NCBI GenBank assembly: GCA_015680685.1
Contig: MNCI01004147.1
Location: forward strand, 603,035 to 667,034
Reading direction: 5' to 3'
Length of the DNA: 64,000 nucleotides
Source of the DNA: Gnetum montanum
Taxonomy: Eukaryota > Streptophyta > Gnetopsida > Gnetales > Gnetaceae
Under the pieces are notes generated by a model. The model was given only the letters and a program-made list of their open reading frames with translations, was not told where the DNA came from and did not search any database. The first letter of the stretch is position 1. Every line of letters starts with the position of its first letter. Below are positions 46,065 to 57,640 of this stretch, in pieces. The position numbers and the translations under genes are program-made.

Positions 46065-48318
46065 TTAGATAGTCCCAATAGGTGGTGGCTCCTTAGGTTC
46101 TGAGGGACCTTCATCAGCTTCAAGTACATGTGGCGGTCGAGGTGGCTATGATTGTTCTGCTGTATGTGCTTCTTATTTACTTCCTTCTATAAACCAACCT
46201 AGTCTCTATAGTGATTTTTAACTTTTTCAAACTTCAAAGCTTTATTTTTCCAAGAAATGATCTCAATGGCAGATTTCTAGCATAAGGCATGAACTTCCTC
46301 CATAGAAAAATTTCAATTTTTTGCAACTAATTTCCTCAATTCAATATTCACCCTGGCTAGTTGCTCCTACTATTGATGAATGAATTCTTGCATTTGTTCT
46401 TTTTGGGCATCAACATTATGTAGGCGATGATTTTCTACGGTCAGTGCCTTGTTCTCCTAGCACATTTGAACCAAGTCCTTTTGAACCAAGTAGGCCTTTA
46501 CTTCTTCCATTGACTGGTTGAAGATGGCCATCACCGCTTGCTCCTCAACCTTCTTGAATTGTTTTTAAAGCTATTGAAAAGCCTCATCTCTGGTTATTGT
46601 TAGGCTAGGAAGTGCAGGGTCAATAAGATAGGCATGTAATTCGGCAACCTTTGTGGCCAAGTATTGATTCTATGCTTGAGCTGTCTTAAGTTGCCCCTCT
46701 AAGATGATGCATTTCCCGCTTGCTTCTAGTAGCTTTGACTAGGTTGTAGTGATGTTTCTAAAAAATCAAAGATATCCAGAATTGGTTGCTTAGTCCCTAC
46801 CAATCAATCTAGTAATTCTTCATGCTAGGATACATTCAATCTTCTACTAACCATGCCTACAAATGTTTACACATCTCAAAGTGCAAATATGTTTGGTACA
46901 AATGTTGCAGATGCATTAAGTGCTTTGGTAATGCAGTTAGTAACTACTTAGTCATAGTCTCTTGCCCTTGGTGTTGCATCACTAGTACAGTGACCCCTTC
47001 ATCTTCCTCTAAATGCATTGAGAAGGAGGGGGCATTTCAAGAGATTTCTAGGAATAAATGATGTTGTGATAATGACACTATTACCTCTCAAGCATTGGGA
47101 TCAGACCTTGTAGGCAACTACGTTCATTGGGTAGAGAATATTGGCCCAACCCTTTCCTTTTGGTTAATTGTTTAAGCCACCTCATTAAGGTGACTCATCA
47201 CTAGTTGATACACAGATGGGTCTACACTACTCATTTCTACACACTACTCTTGCTCACGCAAGAGGTACTCTTAGACTTCATGCAAGTGTTTAATAGCTAT
47301 GCAAGCCTCCAACAATGTTTCTTAAGTAGGCAGTGGAGGTGGTAGTTGCTCCTCTTCTTTAGTTGTGGCAAGTGTCTTATCTTTCATGATTTTAGGCCAT
47401 GAAGCCAAAGGAGCATGTTTGATTGTGTCATTTCCATAATAGATGATTCCTATCCTTTTACAAAGTTTTCAGATGAGGCACAAAAGGGTAGGATTTTCCT
47501 TCCACATTCATTTTCCTTGAAGTGTTTTTTGATCTCTAAATAGATTAGTTGTGGAAGGTTTACAGGAAATCTCTTGCTTAGAGTGGCACATGGTTAGGCG
47601 GAAAAGGTGGTCATATTGCTGGGCCTCACCGTTGGATTGAGGTGATAGGCCACTATCTTGAAGTAGATGCGCTTTGTCGATGCGATGTGAGCACGCTGAA
47701 CTCCTTATAGTCAACCCCATAACACCGCTAAGTCCACTCCTTTTTAGCCTTTGGGTCACCTTGTGTTGATAGCTCTACTAGATGTGTTCCAATATCAAGC
47801 AACCCCAGTGCTTATGCGATAGCCTCGGCTGAGTAAGGCACCTGAATATCCTTGATTTTTACTGTGGACCTCAACCTTCTGTTATTCCAAAAGAGATATG
47901 TCTCTTTCATGTACAACTTCCCATTGGAGGTGATGACTGGCCACATGGGAGAGGTTTGTAATTGTGTTTTGACTTCTATTGGAGCTTTCTCTAGAAATGA
48001 TCTAAAGTTCAATTCTTGGAGAACTAAGCATTGGATCTTTCAAGGTCTGATGATGTCAAGGCAAGCTTGAGTTAAAGTGACTTTAAGATTTGGCATAGGT
48101 CCTAGTGCTTCCCCTCACTGTGATTGCTCTGTTGTCACTTCTTCTTTTGGAATTTGTTGAATAGATTCTACTTCAGGCTCTTCTCGAAGAGGTCCCATTG
48201 CATGGGTTGCCTTTGATGGTTCTTAGGCTTGTTCTTGTTGGCCCCTTCCAATTCTAGGCTATTTTCCCCTTGGTTGAGAGGGTTCTCCTTACTATAAGAA
48301 TTTTGGTCTTGGTGCCAT
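46065..48318 (-). pseudogene. Extra ORF of element C, internally deleted
   Basis: Minus strand from MAP.PKF (start 48318) to the TAA shared with A and B (46065-46067). Blocks: RQPMQWDLFEKSLK, KTQLQTSPMWPVITSNGKLY and MKETYLF.NNRR (about 47870-47990), IQVPYSAEAIA (near 47830), a coiled-coil part, then a jump near 46150-46200 that removes roughly 500 bases and with them the C-terminal MFP..PWD block. Confidence 0.6.
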
Positions 48319-48790
48319 CTATAATCACAATAAGACCATGTGTTAACAATTTGTTGTGTAACATGAAACAACTGGGATACCTTTATCTCCTTAGGGTAGT
48401 TACACTTGGCTGAGCTATGATTATAGTTGATTTACTTAATTTAGTCATTATTTTATTTATGTTTTATTGTTAATAAATCATCCTAGAGGGTATTGAAAGG
48501 GTTAACTCTTAAAAAAATTAATGAATGAATATTGTTAAATTTATTAACCCTTTGGGGAAGTTAGAAAATTTTCAAAAAAAATTCATTGGAAACCTTAAGG
48601 TTTGCAGCCCCCATGATAAAGAGTTTACCTCTGGTAGCTATAAGATAAAAAAATAGAGTGATTTGGGCAAATGGTTGAGAAGTTATGGACTCTGGAAGGT
48701 TTTGGGATCTAAAAAATGACACAAAGTTCCCATAGCGTTATGAAGAAAATGATAGAAATTTCAAAGTTTGTGGTAGTATATATAGAGTTT
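48319..48790 (-). promoter_or_regulatory. Internal TATA and leader intron of the extra ORF, element C
   Basis: Minus strand: CTCTATATATACTACC, a leader, CTACCAGAG/GTAAACTC (donor at 48628) and GATTATAG (acceptor 48320-48319) directly before ATGGCACC. Intron length 310 against 308 in B, with TTAAC upstream of the acceptor as a possible branch site. ATGGGGGCTGC just inside the intron is a PPT-like motif. Confidence 0.55.
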
Positions 48791-48841
48791 TTGTGATGCA
48801 TAGATGGGACATTGTTGACACACCCAAAATGTGACTCATCA

Positions 48842-50326
48842 TTGACTGAATTGTAGAAGCACTTAATGCACTTGCAATGTCTGTACCAAACGTATCTACA
48901 CTTTGAGACGTGTAGACATCCATAGGAACTGTCAATGGAAGATTAAGTGTACCCCAGCATGAAGAGTTACTAGACTGACTCATGGGGACTGGGCAACCGA
49001 TTTTGAACATCTTTGGTTTTTCGAATAATATTACTACAATCTAGTTGGAGTTGCTCAAAGCAAAGAGCAAATGCATTATCCTGGAAGGACAACTCGAAAT
49101 AGCTCAAGAACAAAACCAATTTTTGGCTGCAGAGGTTGTTGAATTGCATTCCTATTTTGTTGATCTCGCACTTCTTAGTCCTATAATAATTAGAGATGAA
49201 GCTTTTCAGCAACTTTAAGAACAATTAAAACAAGTTGAGGAGGGAATGGTAATGGCCATCTTCAACTAGTCTATAGCAGAAGCAAAAACCTACTTAGTTT
49301 AAAAGGACTTGATTCAAATGCACTAGAAAAATGAAACACTGACTGCAGAAAATCATTACTTGCGAAATGTTGATGCACAAAAATAATAGATGCTAAAATT
49401 TATTCATCAATAGCAAACGTAGCTTGCTAGGGTGAACATAGAATTAAGAAAATTAGCCACAGAGAATTGAAATTTATCTATGGATGAAGTTTGTGCCTTA
49501 CGCTAGAAATCTACCATTGAAATTGCTATCTAGAAAAATGAAGCTCTCAAATTTGAGAGAGTAAAGAATCACTACCGTGACCAGGTTGGCTTGCAGAAAG
49601 AAGTGAATGAGAAACATATGTAAGTGACTAAGGAAAAAGTAAATAATGCCCTGTAGCAACTCCAGCAAGGAAGAGAGGTGTGGTACCCATCATTGATGGG
49701 ATAGATGCTTACAACAAAGCGTAGATTTGCCTGAAGGAGTTACAAATTGAAAAAATGACAGAGTATATGAAATTGACCAATCTTCGATATGAAAACCTAG
49801 TAATGTTGACTATTAGAATACCACCGTTAGAACTTGAAAAGGAGGTGGCTAGCTCGTACTTGTTGTACAAGGCTAAGTTCAAGCACCATAATGACACCAA
49901 GCAAAAGCTTGAGATGGCAAACACTAAACTCAAAGTTCTCAGTGCATGATTCACTGATCAATGATCAACTATTGAGAACTTGACTAGGATAATGAATGAT
50001 TACTAGGAGCTGCAAAACATAGTCAGCGCATTCATTATTGAATGAAAACAATTTGCTACCTAGTTCATCAATGCGAAAGAACTATTCTCAGCAATTCACT
50101 ATCCTTGGGATGTGTTCATTTCGACCCACATTAGTGAAGCTACGTGGACCATGCATGATCCTAGGGTAAGAAGGAGAAAATGAAAACATTTTTTGGTACC
50201 TTCTGCCTCCCACTAGAATTTGCAGTAGTAGTTGGACAACCACAACAACCTCAACCACTACATGTGCTCGAAGTTGGAGAAGGTTTCTTGGAGCCTTAGG
50301 AGCCTCCACCACTTGGGACCATGTAA
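48842..50326 (+). pseudogene. Extra ORF of element B, second part (coiled-coil and C-terminus)
   Basis: Continues 44934. Long stretches rich in Glu, Gln, Lys and Leu: QLEIAQEQNQFLAAEVVELH (about 49090-49150), KNEALKFERVKNHYRDQVGL (about 49540-49600), QQLQQGREVW, with a mainly heptad-like hydrophobic spacing by eye. C-terminal ATWTMHDPRV (about 50145) and PPPLGTM then TAA (50324-50326). Stops at several Gln codons. This region is the main evidence that the extra ORF encoded a long rod-like protein. Confidence 0.65.
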
Positions 50327-50547
50327 TCTTATCAAAAAATCTTCATACCATCAGAGGACGTGTTGTCTAGTTTTGTGTGTGTTTAATTTTGTGTCATGAA
50401 CACCCTAATTTGTAATTTTGTGATCCATACACCTATGCACTCATTTTTGTCATGTAGTTTTGTTGAGTTGTGTGCTAATCAATAATCCCATACCTTCCCA
50501 ATTTTGTAAAGAACTTGAGGATGAGTTTTCATTCAATCATGGGGGTA
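50327..50547 (+). promoter_or_regulatory. 3' leader and polypurine tract of element B
   Basis: AATAATCCCATACCTTCCC, GAGGATGAGTTTTCATTCAA and TCATGGGGGTA directly before the 3' LTR. Matches A, C, D and E. Confidence 0.75.
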
Positions 50548-51197
50548 TGATGAGTCATGGATTGGCCACATCGATGAGGCCTCATCAACTAGGCCCTATC
50601 AATGCATCATTTCATGCATTAACATGGCCCTATTGATGTAGGATCTGTTCTTACCTATAAAGACGTGCCAATCTATTGTGTTCAAGCATGAGTCTATCAT
50701 AAGGTAGCAAAGCTCTAACAATTTTTCTATTGGAAAGTTAGAATATTTTCCCGAGTGCTTGCAGTAGGAGTCATTGAGTGTATGGATCTTTATTTGAGCA
50801 CTATTATACCTAAGTACAACAGTGTGTAGCAATAAAGATGAACTTCTTGATAAACCTTGTAGCATTTTGGATAGTTTAAATATTTCATTCATGCATTTAA
50901 TTTTTTCAACTATTTTTTCAATGTTTTCTAGTAATTAAGCTAATTAAGTAGTTAAGGAATATAAGTTAAATAGTAATTAAGTAAACACATAAGTACGATT
51001 GCTTCAAGCATGCATATGATGTTTGGTAATCCCAGCAGTGCTTAATGCTTGGTAACCTAGCAACATTATATGTGTTTAAAATGTGTACGACAAGTAGGAT
51101 CGAATACTTATGTTAGGACTAGTTAAACAGTAGTTAGCTCATTAGATTAAAGTAGGTATTAAATTACTTTATTCTCTATATTATTGATTTCAAGCAT
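50548..51197 (+). repeat. 3' LTR of element B, truncated
   Basis: Starts TGATGAGTCATGGATTGGCC and matches the 5' LTR to TTTCAAGCAT (51197). The last about 230 bases of the LTR are missing; an inverted gag fragment follows immediately. The TATA box has become CTATAAAG (about 50657). Confidence 0.85.
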
Positions 51198-52425
51198 GTT
51201 TTGGATCGATTCTTAGGTTAGGAGTTAATAAGTGAGTCAAATGGTTCAATGCATGTTTTTGATAATTTTATGTTCTTAGTTTTTAGCCATTGGTAGTGAT
51301 CATGAGGGTAAGGTAACCATTTCTGCATTTGCATTTTTGACGAATCCTGGGTTAAGTGCATATGCTCCTAATTCTTACAAATGTACCATCATAGAACAAC
51401 ATCCTTAAGATGTGCATACTAGCACACTTTACACCCTTTCTCATCCTTTAAGCTCGAGTCAGAACATTCTTCCATTGAAGCAACTTTTCCTTTTTGTTTG
51501 TAGTCTCTTTTCTTTTTCTTCTTCTTACCCTTATTAAAGGCTTGTTCAGTTCTTTCTTCTACAATTTTTAAGGTTATAGCAAATTTTTCGTCCAGTAAGT
51601 TTTATATCTTTTTTTACCTGGTTGCTATGTTATTGATAGACTTTTAAATTGGCAGAGTCTTTTTCTGAATCACCTCTTTCAAAGGTTTCTTCCTCTTGCT
51701 TATTACATATTCATGCATCTCTTTTCTGGATAGATGAATCTAGATTATATTCCTTGGATAATTCTCTCTTTCTCAGCTTGCCTTCTTCCTTCACCACTTG
51801 GTCAAGTAGCCTCTAAATTCGATGGGTAATCATTTTCAATAGTCTTTCTTAGGCATAGACCCTAAGAGTTTCCTTGGTTTTATTCCTTAACCCATCAATA
51901 ATGTGCCTAAGTTGCTCTCTTTGGGAAAATCCATGACTAGGGCATCTATGTAAAAGATAGTATCTATCCATCACTATATCAAGGGATTCATGTGTCCCTT
52001 ACTTCTAGCCTTGGATTTGCTTTATGAGATTGGACACCTAAGAGTAGGTTTGGTATTTGTCATTGAAAAGTTTAAGCATGGTACTCCACCTTTTGATTGA
52101 TTCAGGTTCCAATGATCTATACCAACTTTTGGCCTCTTTGATGTGTTTCATGGGCAATAACTTAAGTTTTTCTTAAGTCACTTTCAATATTCTATAGGGC
52201 ATAGGCATTGTAAAATTCTTGAAGGTGATGTTGTGAATCTACGTTATACTTACCTTTAAACTTAGGAATATTGTTCATATCAAGTCACTTGATGTGACTA
52301 TTCCTCACATGCTTGGTTGGAATGTGCACTACTTCCCTTATGTCAGTCATGCTACAAGTAGCCAATAGGGGTTCTTCATGGTCATAGGGTTTGTATGCTT
52401 GATTGTAGTGATGTCCCTTTAGTAC
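51198..52425 (-). pseudogene. Inverted gag fragment, probably the 5' part of element H
   Basis: Minus-strand gag: DHEEPLLATCSMTDI (about 52340-52385), a decayed DMNNIPKF (about 52265), Lys-rich KGKKKKKRDYK (about 51510), GCKVC.YAHLKD as the zinc-knuckle-like motif (about 51400-51440) and residues resembling YALNPR (about 51350). The order is that of a gag read right to left. The orientation matches the inverted 3' half of element H left of B, so both are probably one element split by B, with the pol part and the end of B's LTR removed by a deletion. F cuts it at 52426. Confidence 0.65.
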
Positions 52426-53205
52426 TAATGAGCCACGATATTGCGGACGTGATATTGCATCTGCCACTGCCTCATCTTCTATAAATAAGAGGTGGCGCCC
52501 TTTGTTCCAAGATAGTTAGACTTAGACCCTTAGTCAAAATCTTACAGTTTAGTCATTCTAGAGTTAGAATTATTTCTGTGTGCCTGCAGTAGGAGTCATA
52601 GAGTGAAACGATCTTTATTCGAACAATTTGTACCTGAGCAAAATTTTGTATACAACAATAAAGACAAACTTTATGATAAACCTTGCAGCATACAAATTAA
52701 GCTAATTAGTAATTAATTATTGGTTAATGCTTTCCTAGTTAATTAATATCTCTCTCAACCTTCAACACCCTTAGTTAAATACACTCAGTACGACTGCTTC
52801 GAGCATGCGTGTAGTGCTTGGTAACCTAGTAACAATTAGCGTTTGGTAATCCTAGCAGCATTGCACTAGTTCAAGATGTGTACGACAAGTGGGAATGGAT
52901 ACTAGTGTTAGGAACATTTAGAAACTAGTTAAGGAATAGTTAATGTAAGTTAGCCACTTAGTTCTCTCTCCCTCTCCTTTATTAGCATAAGACATAAAAA
53001 ATATGAAAGCTATAAAAATCATATACCTCAAGCTTACTTAACCATACAACCGTGACAATACAAGTAAGTTTAGAAAGACAATGATTGATTAACCCTGAGT
53101 GTTTCATTAAGGCACATAAGCACTTAGTCCTTGGAGTTCGACAGGATCGCACGTGAAACGCTTGTATTCGTATGGTTGAGTGTAGGGGTACCTTGCCACT
53201 CATCA
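52426..53205 (+). repeat. 5' LTR of element F
   Basis: Begins TAATGAG (family TGATGAG) and ends CTCATCA, 780 bases. TATAAATA 52480-52487; AATAAAGAC near 52658. The U3 is short, with decayed GATATT palindromes. Confidence 0.82.
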
Positions 53206-53225
53206 TTGGCACCGTTGCTGGGGAC
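53206..53225 (+). promoter_or_regulatory. Primer binding site, tRNA-Asp type, element F
   Basis: TGGCACCGTTGCTGGGGA, the best match in the window: two transitions from the complement of the plant tRNA-Asp(GTC) 3' end. Confidence 0.85.
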
Positions 53226-53349
53226 TTAGTTGTTTGGGCATTGCATAGAACATAGGAAATCATTCATATCATTAGAATGTTAGAACGAATCCTTAGGGTT
53301 GATCAAAGAAAGACAAGACAATAGTACATTGCACACTGAATAAGACAAG

Positions 53350-54195
53350 ATGTCTTCTTCTTCGCATAAGAGCACTTCACCACCTAAGACTAACGCAAGA
53401 GATAGTCGGTGGCATAATACACGTAACCAAGATCAGCTAGCTCCTCAATAGTTCCATGTGGTATATGATTTCACCTTTATTCTCCACCAAGATGAACAAC
53501 TGCGTTGGAGATACTTGGAGGATAACATAGTGTATCCTCTAGATCGATCAGTCCCCAACATGCTCCTTCATGCTCTCACACGAATAGGCATGCCACTTTT
53601 ATACATAGAATACATTGCATGTGATCATGACACAAGGGACTATCATCCCATAAAAGCGCAATGTCAAAGGGACTTGCAACAGGAGAGATACGATACATCC
53701 TTGAAGGGTAAATGGCCCCATGATACTCCACACATTTTGAGCGAAATTGAGAATGGTGAACTTGCATCAATAGGTTCCCCATGAAATGATGTTCCTCATC
53801 TTGACATTGGTTAAGAGGTAGTGTATCAGAACCTCCACTCTACTATTCACAACCCTGGTTCTGATACCCACGAACACGAAGTGTTCAATGAAGGAACACG
53901 AACACACGATAAGGGCGGACGTTCTGATCGTGATCACGATCAAGGCCGAGACCACCAAAGAGAAGGTAGAAAACACCATCATGGTGATGGTTCTCCTTCT
54001 TTTTCACCTTCATCATCACCTTCACCCTCTCCTTTAGTGTCCAGATGCAGTCATAGAGAAACCAATTGTGAGGATAAGGGAAAACAAAGTAGACGAGACA
54101 GTCAAGAACAAGGACAAGGGCACTCTAAGGAATCAAGGCATAGAATAAGGGAGAGTAGGGAATTGCGTAGACACCATAGATGCTATAAATGAGAT
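53350..54195 (+). pseudogene. gag of element F, N-terminal part before E
   Basis: ATG of MSSSSHKSTSPPKTN. The region FTFILHQDEQLRWRYLEDNI and VPNMLLHALTRIGMPLLY (53458-53784 is open) is the variable N-terminal domain of the family. A frameshift near 53790 leads to an open His/Asp/Arg-rich frame (53821-54192) ending RRHHRCYK. E is inserted at 54196 after the duplication GAGAT. Confidence 0.8.
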
Positions 54196-55015
54196 TGATG
54201 GGATTCAATATCACATGGGCCATGATATCACGTACGTGATATCGCATCCCCCACGATATCACGTATGCGATATCGCAGCATGCCACCAAATCTATAAATA
54301 AGAGGTGGCTCTCCCTTGTTTCGTAATCTAGATCTAGACCCTTAGTGAAATGTTAACAGTTTTACCTCTCCAGACATAGAATAATTTCCATGTGCCCGTA
54401 GTAGGAGTTCCAAAGTGAATGGATCTTTATTCTAGCAAATATTGTACTTGAGCACAAGTTTGTGTACGGAAATAAAGATGAACTTTTGGATAAACCTTGC
54501 AGTGCATGGACTAAGCTAAATAGGACTTTAATTGTTGTTATTTATTGTTCATCATTTAAATGCTTTATTAGTGAATTAATCTCTCTCAACCCTTCTCTCC
54601 TAGTTAAGTGCATTTAGTACAACCGATTCGAGCACGTGCGTTACGCTTGGTAATCCCAGTAACGAATAGCGTTTGGTAATCCCAGAAGGTTGCATTGGTT
54701 TAGGATGTGAATGGAAAGTGGGAACGGATACTGATGCTAGGCATTAAAACTTAGTTAGTCAAAGTTAGTTAATTAGTCTCTTCACCCTTTCCCTCATTAG
54801 CATAGGTGATAAAAACATAAAAGATATAAAAATCACATACCTCAGACTTAATTAACCATATAACCGTGAAAAATACAAGTCTGGGAAGATAATGAACGAT
54901 TAACCTTAAGTGTTCCATAAGGAATGTAGGCACTTAGTCTATGGAGTTCGACTGGATCACACGTGTAACGCTCGTATTCGTATGGTTGAGTGTAGGGGTA
55001 CCTCGCCCCTCATCA
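54196..55015 (+). repeat. 5' LTR of element E
   Basis: TGATGGG...CTCATCA, 820 bases; TATAAATA 54293-54300; AATAAAGATG near 54472. The U3 holds the GATATC array (54203-54288). Confidence 0.9.
54203..54288. repeat. GATATC palindrome array in U3, element E 5' LTR
   Basis: Blocks CATGATATCACG, CGTGATATCGC, CACGATATCACG and TGCGATATCGCA in about 85 bases. Several are near-perfect palindromes of 10-12 bases. They sit just upstream of the TATA box. Confidence 0.8.
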
Positions 55016-55035
55016 TTGGTGCCATTGCCAGGGAC
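55016..55035 (+). promoter_or_regulatory. Primer binding site, tRNA-Asp type, element E
   Basis: TGGTGCCATTGCCAGGGA, three transitions from the tRNA-Asp complement. Confidence 0.8.
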
Positions 55036-55160
55036 TAAGTTGTTTGTGCGCTAAGTAGAACATAGGAAATCATCCACATTGTTGGGAAGCTTAAACGAAC
55101 CCTTAGGATGAATCAAAAGAAAATTTAAATAACGGTCAATAGCACACTGACAAGATAATA

Positions 55161-57140
55161 ATGTCTTCTTCTTCTCATAAAAGCACTTCACCACCTGGGG
55201 ATCACACAAGAGATAGTCGATGGTCTAACACATGTAACCTAGAACTGCTAGTTCCTTAAGAGTATCGGGTAGTGTATACTCATCATGATGAGTAGATACC
55301 CAATTTTACTTTTATCCTCCATCAGGATGAACAACTGTGTTGGAGAGACCTGCAAGGTAACATAGTGTTACCCCCAGATTAGGTAGTCCCTAACATGCTC
55401 CTTCGTGCTCTTGCACAGATAGACATGACGCAGCTATATGCTGAATACGTTGTAGAAGATTATGACACAAGGGACTACCATCCCACAGAAGCACAACGTC
55501 AATGGGACTTGTGGTAGGAGAGTCGCCACACATCGTTGAAGGGCAAAGGCCCCCATAATGCTTCACTCATCATAAGAGAAATTAAGGGTGGTGAACCTAT
55601 CTCAATAGGTTCTTCACAAAATGATGTTCCCCCTCCTAATGATAGTGAGGAGGTGGGGTATCAAAACCTACGCTCCACAATACATAACCCTAGTTCTAAT
55701 TCCCATGAACACCAAGTGTTCACTGAGGGAACACAAGCATAAGATAAGGGTAAGCATTCTGATCATCATCACGATCGGGGCCATAGCCATCGAAGAGAAG
55801 GTAGGAAACATTGTCATGGAAATGGTTCTCCTTCTTCTTTCCCTTCATCACATCATTCACCCTCTCCTTCCACATCAGGACGAGATACCTCGACGAGAGA
55901 GTCGAAAGCGAGGATGAGGGCATTCTAGAGAATCAAGGCATGAAAGAAGGGAAAGTAGGGAACCACATAGGAATCATAGACGTCATAAGAGAGATGATCA
56001 TGATCAACCCCTACTTGCCACCTAAAGTATGTTAGATATTACGGAGGTGGCGAGAATACCTACAAGGCACCAAAAAGATAGTCGGATCAAGAGACTAGAC
56101 ATGAATAATATCCCATAGTTTGAGGGGCAATACAATGTTGATCCACAAAATCACTTACAGGCATTCCATGATGCCTGTGCCTTGCAGAATATTGAAAATG
56201 AGTGGCAAAAGTTAAAGTTGTTTCCAAGGACACTCACAAAAGAAGCAGAAAGTTGGTACCGATCCTTAGAACCGAAAACCATTAGGAGGTGGAGTACGAT
56301 GCTAAAACTATTCAATGATAAATATCAAATGTACTCTAGAGTGTCCAACTTGCATAAATAGATCCAAGGATGGAAGCAAGGTAATCACAAACCCTTCGAT
56401 GTTGCCATGGGCCGATATTATGCATTACTACATTGTTGCCCGGGCCATGGTTACACACAACAGGATCAACTCCACCATCTCGTAGATGGGCTAAGACATG
56501 AAACCAGGAGAACCCTTGGGACATATGCCCAAGGGAGATTATCTCAACTTAGATCCCATGAAGTTCATAGATTGTTAGAGTAAGTAGCTAAAGAAGAAGG
56601 GGATCTACAGAAAAGAGAAAGCGCGGAAGAGTATAACTGCGATCCTTCCCTCCGAAATAAGGGAGTAAGATTCTGTGAGGAAGAGGATGAGTCACCACTC
56701 GAAGAGTTGGTGAATAGAAAAACCTTGCCACTTCAAAAATTAACAACGGAAGTGTCAGCTAAGGTAGATGAAATATGGAGCTCCTTAGATAGTAAAATTG
56801 AAATCGTTCTAAAAATCGTAGAGGATTCTCAAGAACGAAGTAGTGATCATGATAAGAAAAAACGGAGAGATTCAGACCATGCATGTAACAAGGGTAAGGG
56901 AAAAATAACTATCATCGATGAGGTTGTGGATTCTGACATAGACAATGACGGTGGATGTGAGATCTGCCAATATGACCATCCTAAGGGATGTTACCCAATA
57001 ATCTCACATTTGCAAGAGTCCGGGGTGTATGCACTCAACCCAAGACTTAACAAATGGCAAGCACCCCGAAGGTTACCTTATCCCCAAGGTAACCCAAGGA
57101 AGTTCCACCAACCATTAACATATTATCCAAGTTGAACTCC
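55161..57140 (+). pseudogene. gag of element E, nearly complete but interrupted
   Basis: ATG of MSSSSHKSTSPPGDH. N-terminal FTFILHQDEQLCWRDLQGN and LLRALAQIDMTQLYAEYV; a His/Ser-rich middle; the core DMNNIP..EG (about 56098), LFPRTLTKEAESWYRSL, IQGWKQG, HCCPGHGYTQQDQLHHLVDG, TRRTLGTYAQGRLSQL. An open frame (56707-57135) carries EVSAKVDEIWSSLDSK and CEICQYDHPKGC (about 56960-57000). Stops at 55270, 55293, 55380 and 55517, and frameshifts near 55870-56040, prevent a full product. Confidence 0.82.
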
Positions 57141-57640
57141 ACCACAACCTATCGGGTAACACTAGCAGTGGTAACACCCAGAGTCATGGGGGATGCCACC
57201 GCCTAGGCAACAATACCCTTACCGGCAACCAGACCTGTATGCTATTACATGTAGCAGCCGATTTCTCCAAGTGACTCTATGGATCATGCAACCCCACAAC
57301 GTCACTACCAAGTTCGGGAGTATTTTAGGACTCCTTCTCCTTTGGGAGATACACAACGTGCATACCATCCTCTGAATCCATCCGCATCTGCTATGTTGGT
57401 AGTTCCACTACCACTCGCTCCAACGATGCAAGGGGAACTCCCCACTCAACCATAGCAACGTAATGCTACGAGAGCTGTAAACCTTCAACCCACTGTGGGT
57501 TCTAACAACTACATCAAGAGAAGACCTTTCTTTAGAACTAAAAGCCCAAACAAGCTCTGACAACCACAAGCTGTTGAGTCTATGCACTCTCCTCCAACAA
57601 ATAAGGCTTTGGAGCTCCCTTCAAACCAACAACAGGGCTC
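57141..57640 (+). pseudogene. Gln/Pro/Tyr-rich gag-protease linker of element E
   Basis: Frames contain WGMPPP, RQQYPYRQPD and many PQ pairs, a flexible linker. Shared with D, F, A and B at lower preservation. Confidence 0.6.

Larger units (their letters stand above)
44935..48841 (-). mobile_element. Element C: inverted internal-deletion derivative
   Basis: Inverted in B's extra ORF with duplication TTGAT (44930-44934) / TTGAC (48842-48846). In its own orientation (right to left): only about 40 bases of 5' LTR (TGATGAGTCACATTTTGGG), then directly the TATA and leader of the extra ORF, the extra ORF with an internal deletion, PPT and a complete 3' LTR (45819 to 44935). Primer site, gag and pol are missing. 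A deletion from within the 5' LTR to the 3' region explains this, possibly at GTCAAC/GGCC matches present in both. Confidence 0.8.
13451..51197 (+). mobile_element. Element B: autonomous-type Ty3/gypsy element carrying A, C and D
   Basis: The outermost plus-strand element: 5' LTR 13451-14330, tRNA-Asp primer site, gag, protease, RT, RNase H, integrase (to about 20450), a long 3' region (20451-21568, 42627-44934, 48842-50547) with an extra ORF, PPT and a truncated 3' LTR (50548-51197). Element A (with D inside it) interrupts the 3' region at 21569, and the inverted element C interrupts the extra ORF at 44935. The left flank carries CCAAT (13446-13450); the right duplication is lost with the LTR end. 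All frames contain stops and frameshifts. FMDDFSTYG and the tRNA-Asp primer site place it with Ogre/Tat/Athila-like elements. Confidence 0.85.
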
